Source: Gamsiella multidivaricata (Eukaryota; Mortierellomycota; Mortierellomycetes; Mortierellales; Mortierellaceae). From it: a stretch of 64,000 nucleotides of DNA. Made by a program: the position numbers and the translations under genes. The notes below the pieces were generated by a model. It saw nothing but the letters and a program-made list of their open reading frames with translations. It made no database searches and had not been told where the DNA came from. The stretch spans positions 1-64,000 of the forward strand of contig NW_026251770.1 in the NCBI RefSeq assembly GCF_025024155.1, in the 5' to 3' direction. Shown here piece after piece: positions 23,195 through 34,227 of this stretch (positions are counted from its first letter, which is position 1; every line of letters begins with the position of its first letter).

Positions 23195-23785
23195 AGAGAA
23201 AACAATAAAGGGGCTGTGTTGTTTTAAAAGATGTTATATGGAGAGAAGGAAAGAGGAATGAACGTATAGATGAGAATGAAGAAAAAAGCGGAATGGGAAT
23301 GAAGGAAGAAAAAAAAAAAGGGTGAAGACACCTTAAATATTTTTATTTTATTTTTCTGCGGAGACGAAGTCGGACTAAGGACTACAAGGTGCATTCAGTG
23401 GTCCCTCTTTTCAAGCGCAAAAGACAGGTACCAGCAACAAGGTACCAATGCCCCAGATCCGGTAGGCTGTGCCCCATGCCGTCCATTCATTTAGATGCGC
23501 ACTGTCCATTTTGATGGATAAACCCAATGGACCACATCCTGCACCATGGCCCTGCAGCTCCTCATGTTCCTTGTCCGCCGGGAAGTGCAAATCAAGCCAG
23601 CATAGACTACAACCGAGATTGCTCATCAGACACAAAATTAAATAGCATTTGTCGCCGCATTCGGAACATGCACAAATGGGTATGCTCTGCCTCCTTCAAC
23701 AAAACGTTAAAACTAGAACACAAAGGCCTTGCACTTGTTGCTACCACCGATTCAGCCCCGAAGTGCAAAAGTAGAACAATTGGTT
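23195..23785. other. Intergenic between two minus-strand genes
   Basis: Upstream region of the HAD/2H gene (A-rich around 23270-23350) and 3' flank of the DTW gene. A 32-codon reading frame starting near 23515 on the minus strand has no supporting evidence. Confidence 0.4.
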
Positions 23786-25187
23786 TTATTTGTTTGCGTT
23801 CCTTAATGAGGAGACTGTTGTCGATGCAGCTGCTGTTGTCTCTGCACTGGGACCAGCTTCCGACATTGATCCCTCTGTTATCTCGCCTGTAGTCACCGAG
23901 ACATCCGGCTCTGTTGATGGTGCCCCTGCATGTGATGATGATACAGATGATCCCGATGCCGAGGACGCCTGTGCCTGACCATCGTTTTTAGTACTATAGT
24001 GAATGTATCCCTTCTTGTGCTTCATCGTGAACTCCCTGCCATCCGTCCGCTCACGGTATGTCCTCTGGATCAGCTCGTAAAAGTACTTGTAGAACCACAG
24101 CATGTCGTCGAACTGGTTCGTATACGGTCCCAATTTCCGAGAGTCGATCCACTCCTTGTGAGGCGTAATCACTTTCGTTCCTTGTCCGTTTCCATGTAGA
24201 GCCTGTGGAGCATTCGTTTCGCCGCCGCTCTGTGGTCCGGAAGACGATGAAGAGGCAGGATTGCCGAGAGCTGGAGATCCAATTGCAGCATCCGTGTCTT
24301 CCTTCGTTGTTTGTGGTGAGATGTCGGTCGACTTCGATGATGATTCCGGCGACGAGGTTGGATCTGGAAGTGCAGAGAGATAAGTCTCATGGTACTCCCT
24401 CAAGAAATAGTAGATCGCCTCGATGGTGGCAAGATGGTCGTCTGATTTCCTCTGGTGTCTCCAGAACAATGTTTCGTGTGGTGCGATCGTAACTATTCGC
24501 ATGTTGACAAAAATTTGCAATTTGATCCTATCAGCCATACTCCCTTTTAAATGCTGTGAGGAACCGATCCAAAAATGCAACCCAGCTATACCTCTTTTCA
24601 TTCTGAGCAGTGGGCTGTCGCTCTTGGCCATCTTGCTTGCCTGCTCCCATGTTCCGTCAATCACCACTAATTTGTCGAATGATGAGGGATCGATCTCTGA
24701 TAGTTGTTTCGCACCCTGATAACGGAAAAAAAAAACAGAAACAAGACTATTAATACGCATAGCCGGAATAGGTGGATTCGACCGATGCTTGGATCCAGCA
24801 CCGACTTACTGGACTTGGAAACAACAGCAAGAGGCGATCCACGTCCTTGTACTCCGGCATCTGCTTCCACCCATACACCTCCACGTCGTCTGGTGCGAGG
24901 ATCTTTGCGTGCAACGCCGTCGATTTGCCGTCCCTCTCCTGCTCATGTTTGATGACATCAATCTTTATTGGAAGCTTTAGCTGAGGCACCGCACCCTCAG
25001 GACAGTTGACCAGCTTGAGGCACTTGTTGCAAAAGTAACGAACGTTCCTGTTGCATGTCGGACAGAACTTTTTCTCGATGGTGTCGAGGACGGCAGTCGA
25101 GGAGATGTCGAATTGCGTAAACGGAGACGTGTATTTCTTGTTGCCTCCACTGCCACTACTGCTGCTGTTGGCAATGTTGGTCGTCAT
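23786..25187 (-). CDS. DTW-domain protein, DTWD1-like tRNA-uridine aminocarboxypropyltransferase
   Basis: Exons 24810..25187 and 23786..24715 (intron 94 bases) encode 435 residues. The start at 25187 is preferred to an upstream in-frame ATG at 25343, which would add a Phe-rich, non-homologous stretch. Two Cys pairs (CPTC, CNKC, about residues 38-55) are followed by IKIDVIKHEQERDGKSTA, HAKILAPDDV and, across the splice junction, FPSPGAK, then the family motif VIDGTW. DTW proteins transfer the 3-amino-3-carboxypropyl group of S-adenosylmethionine to a tRNA uridine (position 20 for DTWD1). A long Ser/Pro-rich insert (about residues 240-300) makes it longer than the usual ~300 residues. Only 198 bases separate its start from the end of the next gene upstream, so its promoter is compact. 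Confidence 0.87.
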
Positions 25188-25385
25188 TCGTAGTATATGT
25201 GTTGTCCCTGTGCTGTTCGTGGGAAGGCGATTCGTTGAAGAAGAGTGTTTTTGTTGTGCCGGAAAACAAAAAAAAAAAAAAATAATGACCGCCCAGTCAC
25301 AGGTGCCAGATGAAAATTGGCGGCAAAACCAAAACACGTTCAAGGTTCACATATCCCCTAGACGCGTCCAAACAACAGTTTATTA

Positions 25386-28300
25386 CTAAAATCTCTCCAG
25401 CTCTGTCGCGAACGTTGTAACGTTCATCACCTCGCCCGGTGCCCTCGCGACCCCCGCACGTCTGTCTCCTGCACCTGCACCGGTATCCGCTCCGAAATGG
25501 CCACCCCCGCCTCCACCACCACCATTAACCCCCAGATGGGGACCCAGTCCGGCAGCTGCAAGCACTCCCAACCCTCCACCTGCCCCACCAGCGCCTCCGA
25601 GCCCGTTAGCCTGTCCTACCTGACTCAGCGACCTAAACGTCTCCAATAACCGCCTTCGGGGGCCCGTACTCCTGTTCTGACGATATACCACGCGACGAAG
25701 CTGGCCCAGCGTGTCTACCTGGATCTCTATGGGTGCCATGGGACGAGAAAGCGATCGGCGGATTCTTGCAGTTGTTTGACGGACCACCGATGTGGGTCCT
25801 GGAGGAGAGAGCTGAGCTTCTGGACTGTTGATTGGATTCATTTGATTCAGTGCCATAATAGAAATACTGCCTTCGACTCCAGAGACTTCCCTCGGCATGG
25901 AAGTGCTTGGGATTATTGACGGAGCCTCTTCAGCTTCTCTCTCGCTCTCTTGCTGCTGTATTTGTAACTGTTGCTGTCGCTGCTGGTACTGCTCCAACAA
26001 ATGCACGATCGAGATTCCCGCAGCCTCGGCAGCCACCTGGATTGCCTCAATCATGTACTCATCCAGCTCTTCCACCATAATCGGTCTAGATCCAACCATC
26101 TCTCCATTAGGTCCGATATGAAAATCCGTTGTCTCGAACGCCTCTGTCAACTCACCTCCAAAGCTATCCCGATATTGCGACCGTACACATCGGAGCGAAC
26201 ACATCCGATGGCGGATTGGGATCACCATCCGCGAGTTACTCACTTTTGCAGGCTCCAAAAAGTCGACCCATCCTGATGTGAACATCCGTCGACCACAGTA
26301 GTCGCATGGTGTCGTTGCCATCGACAGAAATTCGATCAGCACAGTAGGCAGGACTGAGATCTTCGGATCGAGCAGTCGATTGATTCTGGAGATATGGTGC
26401 TTCCGGTGAGCGACCAGTGGTTGTCCTGATGTTGGTGGCGAGTGTGTAGACTTGGTGGCCTTCGCTGAGTGGTCCATAGCACGCAACTTTCCTTGCGTTT
26501 TAGAGGACTTGCGGAACAAGTTTGCAGGTCTTAGACTGCGTGGGGACAACCGTTGTCGCTTATGCTTGCTGGAACTTTCAGCCAATGCGTCTCCCGGAAT
26601 TAGGTTGTCACAGGTGAGAGATGAAGAAATAAAAGTCGTGCACGAAGATTCTGAGGACGAAGATGGTGTTGAAGAAGCTGATGTTGAAGAAGACGAAGAC
26701 GAAGACGAAGACGAGGATGAGGACGAGGATGAGGATGAGGACGAGGATGAGGACGAGGACGAGGGCGAGGGTGAAGACGACGACGGCGACGAAGATGTAG
26801 ATGTCGATGAAGCCGAATTACTAGAGCAAGTCGAAGATAAAGTGGACGTTCGTGCTGGTTTGGACGATTGATGCGAATGAACCGATGCGCAGGCTCGACT
26901 GAAAATACTGTATCGGCTCTTGTGCTGAGCAGGCTGGCTGCACGGAAAAGAAGGCGCCGATTTCGTTATCCCAAGATCAGCCATGGTTGGAAGAAGCTGA
27001 GCAATAGCAACGTCCGACACGTCCTCCGATGAAGATCCGGTAAAAGTCGATGAGGACGAATAGTTGGAAGAGCCAGATGTTGAAGACCCGTTCTCCTGTG
27101 GGCTATAACGATCCAACACCGCTCTCGCCGCCAGCTCAAGGAGCATTGCCGGTTCCCGATTGTAGCTAGAGATACCATATTTGACGCTCAGAGGGTTCTC
27201 CTCCAACAGCAGACTGTGAATACCTTGCATGTCCTTGAACGCGCTAGGAAGGTAATTGATCTCATTGCGACGACAATCCAGTTTGTATAACAAGCTTAGA
27301 CGCGCCAATGCGGCAGGTAACGTCTGTAGTCTGTTCTGCACGACTCCCATTTTGACAAGTTTCTGCATCTGCTCCATTGTGGATGGTAGGCCCACCAGCT
27401 TGTTGTCGTTAAGGTTCAACCACTCCAGTAATTGAAGCTGTCCAATCGATGCTGGGATCGCCTCTATTTTGTTGATCGCCAGGTTAAGTCGCCGAAGCGA
27501 CTTCATACAGCCAAGTTGCTCGGGAAGTTCTTTAAGGTCATTGGTATGCAAATCCAGGTTCAGGAGGCTCGTCCATGCCTCGCAAAGTACACCGGGCAGG
27601 CTCTGAATCGTGTTCACACTTAGAAGCAGGTGTTGCAAGTTTTTGCACTCTTTCATCTCAGTCGGCAGATGCAGAATGCGATTGTAAGACAAGTTCAAGG
27701 AGACGAGCTGTGTGCATTGGCCAATATGTGGTGAGACTGTCGTGATCCTGTTCTTTTGAAGTAGTAAAATATTCAGCGACCGCATTTGAAAGATACACTC
27801 CGGTATGGCGCTGATGCGGTTCCGCTGGAGGTCGAGCGACGTCAGCTTCTGCAGGTTAGCGAATGAGTCAGGCAATGTCGTCAATCTATAGGCACATTGA
27901 GCAGAGAGACACGACAGTAAAAAAAAAAAAAAAAAAAGGCAGCGGATGGTCAGGGATAATCTCCAAGAAAACGCCGACGATCGCAGCCAGGTTACTGTCC
28001 TTGACGCTGCAACAGGCCCAGTTAGAAAATGAATCCTCTGCCTTACGTATTACTGGCAAGCGACAGCCATGTGAGCTGACTGAATACTGCGATGAGTTCA
28101 GGAGGTTCCTGCAATCTATTGCTGGCGAGCGAAAGTTTCTGAAGTATTCTGAGATTTGTCATCTAGGTTATCATGACAACACGAATATTAGAAGACATCT
28201 ACAACTTTCTTCGGATCCCATGTCTACTATATCCATGGTAACTCTGTTCCTAAACTGCGGTTTGGTGTTTTGGAGGTTTCGGTTTCACAAGTTGACCATG

Positions 28301-28735
28301 CGAATGATGGACAGTAACCTGACTGACAATTGATGATCATATTTCTGTGCGTGTGTCTTCCATATCCTTTCCTCCTCCGCGTCTCTAATCGCCTTTACGA
28401 ATTTGAATTACTCTGACTGGGCTTGTCCCTGCCAATTGCCTGTTCTGCTGCTCGCCGCGAGAAGTTGTTGGTATGGCTCCTTTTGACGCCCCATATCACC
28501 TCTCTTCTTGTAGGTAATAGCGATCTTTACTTACTTCATGAGGAAGCGATGTCAGCAGGTTATCTCGCAGACTCAGCTCAACTAAATTGATCAACACTTT
28601 GATCTCCCGCGGGATCTCCTGGATGTTGTTGCGTCGTAGAAGCAGCTTGGCGACATGTTTGTGGTGCTTGTAAATGTCGTCTGGTACATGATGCAGGTCG
28701 CGATCGCAGAGGGTGATTGAATATACGTTCCCCAT
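25386..28735 (-). CDS. Leucine-rich-repeat protein with Ser-rich linker and CxxC zinc-finger-like C-terminal region
   Basis: Exons 28535..28735, 28047..28162 and 25386..27885 encode 938 residues. The small middle exon (116 bases) is required: it restores the 23-residue LRR spacing across both junctions (SLASN joined to TLTTLP). The protein begins MGNVYS, a plausible N-myristoylation signal. About eleven or twelve LxxLxLxxNxLxxLP repeats fill the first ~350 residues. A Ser-only tract follows (about 470-520), then a segment with PCDYC (about 634) and CSLRC (about 668) that could bind zinc, a Gln-rich coil and a Gly-rich tail. The repeats are of the Ras-binding/SHOC2-like type. The CxxC...CxxxC tail is reminiscent of LRRC58-like proteins, but that link is tentative. 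Likely a membrane-anchored scaffold; partners unknown. Confidence 0.82.
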
Positions 28736-30147
28736 CGTAGATGGGCTCGTGCGCTGTGCGATGGTGTCACGAACGTAATACGTATGTCGAATGCCGCAGG
28801 CGAGATATTGTTTGGCTGGCGCGTGAGTAAGTGGACCGTCGAGAAGTGCGATAAAGATAACCCCACAAGGGATCGTGAACGAAAGAAGGAAGGACGGGAG
28901 CGGGAACAGTGATAGTATTAAAAGACTAGCTCTTGGTCAAATATCCAATGCCTGAGGTGTGAGAGCAGCGGTTTGCGTCGAAGTGGCAAGCCTCAAAGAC
29001 GGTAGGAGGGGAAGTTGGAGAAGATAGAAAATCAGAAAAAGAGAGCGTTGTGGCAGTTAACGAGCTAAGACACACACCAAGATGAAGATATTCGTTGGTG
29101 CTGTTGAAGACCGGGCATGCACCGCTACCAGAGAACGAAAGTGAGAGGATGAAGAAATACAAGAAGATGTTGGCGCCTGGTGCAGTGATAATCTGGCCTG
29201 GTTGGTAAAGAGAGATTGAGGATGACAACCAAACAAGATCTGGTGAGATTGGAATGTGCAAAATACAGCCGAAAGGTTGAAAGTTGGGGGCAGGAAGAAG
29301 CAGACAGTTGGGCTAGTAACCCAGTGATCTTGGGCAGAAGCCGTAATGGTGATCCCAATGATCCCTTATTATTTTCTTCTTCGCCAATCAGGACCAGGTA
29401 AGACACTGTGCATCAATGAACTCGAGGTACGGAGGAGAACATATACCCATTTACATGCTGTTCAACCCCATCTCATGTCGCGTGGTATGGGCGCCCTCAA
29501 ATCCAAGGGCGCAGAGAATCATGGACGATCTGCATTGGCAAACAAGACGAATCTGCTTTGCTGCAGAGCCCTTTTCTGGTGATAACATCCTATGCTGCAT
29601 GTCGTCCTGGTACTTATAAAACTCGCCAGAATAGCTACTAAAGGCACTCGCTGAAGAAGCCCTATCAGTCAATTGATCATTGAGACAATACCCAGTTATT
29701 TAGCGACGGATATTCGCCACTTTGGTAAGCATGCGGTACGAACAGCTGAATGATCCATTTGATCCGTTCTATTTTGGAATAAACACTTTAGTAGCATGCA
29801 CTGTTCTCCTCTCGGCTCCTTTCAGAATCTACAAACAACATTTGTGACATCATCTCCTGCGCCGTTATAATGGGACAACTGAAAACCCTTTCAGGACCCT
29901 TTTAAGGATCTTTTCACGCCATGCATTGTCAATGATAGGACCAGGTGCAATTAAACAGAAGATGCAGGTCATATTTTTATTCCAATCGAAAAATAAAAAT
30001 AAAAAACAAGCAACCCCCTGCAAATCTGTCCTTGTGTGTTTGTGTTTGTTTCCTCCGTGTAGTAAGGTACAGTGCGGTGTGCCGATAGGAGACCGCCTCT
30101 AAATCGTTCAATTCCAGTTTATCGATCCGTTCAATCCCTGGTTTTCT
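28736..30147. other. Long intergenic region without a recognised gene
   Basis: Upstream region of the LRR gene, then about 1.3 kb of unrecognised sequence. A short frame near 29370-29410 reads SGPGKT, a weak P-loop-like match without supporting context; I do not call a gene. A/T-rich at 29970-30010. Confidence 0.4.
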
Positions 30148-30865
30148 TTATGCTGATGTCGACGCCTTTGCTTTCTCCTCCACAACGTTCAACCTTGGCA
30201 CATTACTAGCCGAGGCAGAGTCGGCCTTCTTCTTGGACTCGGCGGCCTCCTTGGCGCGCTTCTCCTTCTGCTTGTACGCCTCATCCTGAACGGTCTTTGT
30301 GCGGAGGATCTATTGGTTCAAAAGACAACACATACAGCTGTGACTTTAGTACTCAATTACTCAATCTAGTACGGATGCAACGGCAAAGTCAGAAAAAAAA
30401 AACTCCAGGGCCAATTGAGCACTAATAATGACGCGCTGCTTCTAACCTCTTTGCTGTGATGAAGGCACTCAAGATAATCATCGCGCTGGAGAACGCACTC
30501 CTCGGGCTTGTCAGCAAGAGCGTAGCACTTGTGGAACTCTTGCCAGAAAGGGTAGCATCTGCTGCGTCCTGTTATGAATGCAAAGTCGTCAAGACGTCGA
30601 GCGTTTTTGGTCGGAAAGGGGATAATATCAATGAAACGCCATGCAAGAGTTGTGTTGTTGTTGTTGTAGCAATAATGTGGACAACCGGAGATACAGTTCG
30701 GACGTTTCGGAAGATCCGGATGTGTGAGTTGAAATGAGACAGAGAAAAGAACGACACAGGTAGTGGATCAGTTAGCCGTTTATACACCCACGCGACTCGA
30801 GATTGCCTTGGCCATGCAAGGAGGATTTCGGTCTTACCGCCGCTGTAACCGTATCCGGAGGCCAT
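30148..30865 (-). CDS. NADH:ubiquinone oxidoreductase 15 kDa subunit (NDUFS5-like)
   Basis: Three exons, 30838..30865, 30447..30568 and 30148..30309, encode 103 residues. After MASGYGYSGG come the CX9C-type pairs of the intermembrane-space complex I accessory subunit: RCYPFWQEFHKCY and EECVLQRDDYLECLHH. A Lys/Glu/Ala-rich helix and a short tail complete it. The protein would sit on the intermembrane-space face of mitochondrial complex I, folded by the Mia40 disulfide relay. Length fits the family (about 95-110). The second donor is GTTAGA, weaker than others here, but frame and homology support it. It marks the left edge of the degenerate island that follows. Confidence 0.9.
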
Positions 30866-31239
30866 TATGTCAAAGTGAAGTTGATGAGGATGGGGAAAGT
30901 GTAGTAACTGAATCTAGATCAGATTTCAAATACATGCTCTATTCCGCCGCGTTATTTTTATACGATTACTGCCTACATAGTCCAACATTAAACCCGACCG
31001 ATCCAACGTCACCGAAAACAAAAGTGTGGTTGGTATTGCCAACACTGTGTGTCCGCAAACACATTCTTGGTATATGAGAGCGACTGCAGATTGAGGCAGC
31101 TACGCTCGCTCAGGCACACGGCGGGTGGCAGGCCCTTCCACAGAGGCCGCGCTCGAGTTCCATGTTGTCCAGAACCCGTGTAACTAGTGCTCGAATTGCT
31201 AGCACTGTTGATAATACTCATGCTGCTGCTGCTGCTGCT
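30866..31239. other. Intergenic
   Basis: Upstream region of the NDUFS5-like gene and the poorly defined 3' end of the TnpB/Fanzor-like remnant. No other feature seen. Confidence 0.4.
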
Positions 31240-32480
31240 GCTAGTATCTGTCTGCGACTTCGCAGCTTGCTCCCAAGGGTAGTCCCCGGCGTCATCCACC
31301 AGTAGAAGATATAACGGTCACCGTTGATGGAGCAAATGGCCACGAATCGCATTGGCAACGTTGTGCCCCCACCATGATATCGCGGTACATGTAAGACTTG
31401 CAGGTCGAGCAGTACAGCCTGCGGATCTCCACCTTCCCGACAAACCACTCGCAGGTTGGACACTTTTTAAAGGTGTAATACTCATTCACTCCCACGACAA
31501 TGTACCCAAGAGAGCGAGCCTAGCAACGACAATCCATTAGTATCATTGACAATAAAAATATTCCTTCGAATCCCATACTCATGGGCGATGTTGTACACTT
31601 ACTTTTTGAACAAAGTACGACTGGAAGGATGTATGCAACGAGGAGAGCCTAGACTTTGTTGAAAACTGTCCAAGGCCCACCCCAATCACAACTTTGTTCG
31701 CTTCATCCCTCTGTCTGCCAGCTCCACCCCCGACCTATCTTGGGCAGACGGTTCGTAATAGTCGCGTACTCTGCTTGCTGAGCCTTCTTGGCATCCCACT
31801 GGTGCTTTTCAACAGCCCTACTGTGGTTTTAAAAGCTGTCGAACTGCTACTTTGCGTTCCCAAGTTCTCTACTCTCGATGTCGCTAATGGATTCTATTGC
31901 GCCAGGAAGGGCCATTCGTTTGTACTCTTTCAGCCAGCGCCGGTATTTGAAGATTGGTTGGTAGACAGCCTTCTGCTTCGCACTCAGATTATAATAAGTG
32001 GCGGGACTGGGGGTCGGTTTAGAGTTCTTTCGCTGCGATACCGCCCATCCTGATCTCGCTGGGCCTTCTCGAGTTCCGCCTCCTTGGATTCCTCAGGCAA
32101 CAACGCGCTTGCTCCGACTACGCATGCTTGGCCAAGATCGAGACCAAGCATCTTGATTTCCTCTGGTCTGCATCCCCAAAGAGCTGTAACATCTTGCCGA
32201 GTCTTAAAAACGTTTCGAACTTCAGTCAAGTAGTAGTCCGTTCCGGCAATGGTGGATATAGTTCGAAGCGCACGGGTTCCTGCAAACATCTGATCACCTC
32301 GGACGCTAAATCTGGTTGGTTGATCATGGCTCCGTCGATATTGACAGATAGAGTCCCAATATCGAGGGTTACTGTGGGATGTTGCTCTCATAAGTCCTTT
32401 CTTGTCCATGTCCTCCTATTGGCTTGACTGGTTTGCCCTTGTTCTTGTCCTTGCTTCCGTTGCAGTTGTCCTTCTCTTTG
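31240..32480 (-). pseudogene. TnpB/Fanzor-like RuvC + zinc-ribbon nuclease remnant, internally deleted
   Basis: Degenerate homolog of TnpB/OrfB-type RNA-guided nucleases (Fanzor in eukaryotes). In order on the minus strand: TVTLDIGTLSVNID (about 32375), TDYYLTEVRNVFKTRQDV, the RuvC-I strand GLDLGQACVVGAS (about 32140), KQKAVYQPIFKYRRWL (about 31960), WDAKKAQQAEYATI (about 31790), the RuvC-II-like VVIGVGLGQFS (about 31680) and, after an intron (donor GTAAGT near 31602, acceptor near 31522), GVNEYYTFKKC. The zinc ribbon is CPTC...CSTC (about 31385-31470), followed by the RuvC-III-like YRDIM and HNVANAIRGH. Breaks: two stops near 31825-31850, a frame change near 31735, one base too many near 31365, a TGA after HLLHQR, and direct joining of an N-terminal segment to the RuvC-I region, suggesting a large internal deletion. 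It is a dead copy. Confidence 0.78.
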
Positions 32481-32916
32481 CTGCATTTGTTGCTGCTGTT
32501 CTTGTTATTCGTATTCTTTTATTGGGAAGAATCGGCATTGTAGCCAGTTGGGCTCTCCGGCGGCTTCTTCTAAGGCTTCCATGCATACTGTTTCATACTC
32601 TCTGGTGGCTCGTGCTCTATTTTTCGAGTGCGCTGGTGTTGAAGGGTCTTTTTTTTTTGAAACAAGCTGGGCTGGGCTGCTGCCATCTCCATGTCTTCGA
32701 CTGTCTCTGCCTCTTTGTCCTGCGGAGCAGGGGAAACGACCGAGCGGTAGCAATTAAACGTCTGTTAGGGCTTGTGGCGCTGAACCGTGATCCCAGGTAA
32801 CTCGCTATCGTGATTCCATGATGAGTAAGCCAGAGTTAATAACTTCGTTCTATTTAGACAAGTGGCACCAGAATGTAAGCAACATTTGACACGGTAAGTA
32901 ACAGCGCTTTATACCT
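32481..32916 (-). other. Degenerate linker between the XPG-like and TnpB-like remnants
   Basis: Readable pieces (VQRHKP near 32775; Lys/Asn-rich and Gln/Pro-rich stretches) with many stops. They lie on the same strand and in the expected order for a low-complexity linker joining the two flanking nuclease remnants. Confidence 0.45.
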
Positions 32917-34006
32917 TCACCCTACTTGGCGCGCATCTCGCAACGTTGCTTGATTCTTGATGTGCTGTCCCTTGATGCGATTGAAGTCTGAGCGAAGCTC
33001 GTGGTACTCAGGAGCCATGAAGGTCTGGACTGATGGCGCAAATGTCCGTGTGCAACTGACGAACACTTTAAGCGATATAGCGAACTTTTCATTACTTAAA
33101 ATCCTTGGGGACGACCAGACGGTGGGACAAAGCTGCTCTATCATCAATGCGGTGCCCACAAGGAATATAAAAGAACATTGCATCAGAACAGGCCCACACA
33201 AAGAACGGTCATTCGTTTAAATGAATATTACCTCCATCCAAGACCTTGATGATGCTAAAATTGCCGACACAACCCAGCGTAGGGATGTTGGCGTTGTAGT
33301 CGTTCTTAGAGACCACACCCAAGACTGTGAGCAGAGTCCTATTGACCCCTAGTGTCGCTAGAATGCCTGAGACGTCGTATACAAGAATCTGCCCTCTGGA
33401 GATCGGTCGCCACACTGTTGAGATCCTTTCGTAAACAAGCATGTCACTGTCTTGCGATATGACGACGCTGTCCGGCATGCAATCCTTCCCAATCTTGATA
33501 TCCGCCTCGGTCTGGCACCCCTTTACAGCCCGCCCCTGAAGTCGGAGGTAGCTTGCAAATGCTTGTCGTGCCGCTGGCGTCCAATAAAAGGCCCTCCTCA
33601 GGCTCCTTTGTACGGTAAGAAAATGTTGTTTCCGAACACGTAGTCCCTGCGCTACGCGGCCCTTCAACTGAGCGATTTCTTGTTGAGTCAATGCCAATGC
33701 TTTGTCGCCGATTGCTTGTCGCCGAAGATTAATGAGTTCCTTTTCTTAAGAAAGACCGCCGTCCAAGTAAAGAACAGAATTGGCAGGGATTACCAGCTTC
33801 TTCAGCTTCCTCTCGACAATCGGGTGCGCAATGTCCATGGCATAGGATGTGTAGGCATGTTAAATAGTAAGGAAAACTGTTCCAAGGACGTCTACTCGAA
33901 ACCGTGGGCGGTCGAGAAGTGGACTGGAGATGTCGAATTGCCGATGGCACACAGTGGCTTCGTACCCTTTCCGTTTCAGGAAAGGCCACAGGCCCTCAAT
34001 GCCCAA
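32917..34006 (-). pseudogene. XPG/FEN1-like nuclease remnant
   Basis: The reading begins at 34006 with LGIEGLWPFLKRKGY, the canonical N-terminus of FEN/XPG nucleases, but the expected ATG is TTG. One frame continues to about 33232 with RVDVLG, YLDGG, an arginine/lysine-rich helical arch region, TEADIKI (acidic I-region), VVISQDSDMLVY (acidic metal-binding strand) and GVVSKNDYNANIPTLGC (helix-hairpin-helix-like). In-frame TAA codons interrupt it at 33860-33862 and 33746-33748. A donor-like GTAATA near 33231 and a second segment (MIEQLC...SNEKFAISLKVFVS, 33160-32917) suggest a former intron. FEN/XPG enzymes cut flap structures with two metal ions; this copy has lost its start and is interrupted. 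It is colinear with the TnpB-like remnant downstream and may once have been one gene. Confidence 0.8.
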
Positions 34007-34227
34007 GGCGAATTTATGAAGAATCGAAGTTATCAGGGGAAGGATGCTATGGGAAGGGGGATAGGATGAAGAGTGAAGAGTGATGTTGGAAGGGAAGATT
34101 GGGAGTGTGAAGGCGATATTGGAAGGGTGTGAGAAAAAAAAATCGTTCCATTTATAATTCAACATGCACGACTGCTTCCCCTGAGTCTAATTAAAAAAAT
34201 CTCCCACTCCATACGACTTCGCGAAAC

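Noticed and set aside
26452..26871. Acidic Asp/Glu-repeat protein on the plus strand
   Set aside because: Antisense shadow of the poly-Ser tract of the LRR gene.
29346..29582. Possible P-loop (SGPGKT) reading frame
   Set aside because: A six-residue motif in a short frame with no Walker B or flanking domain; chance cannot be excluded.
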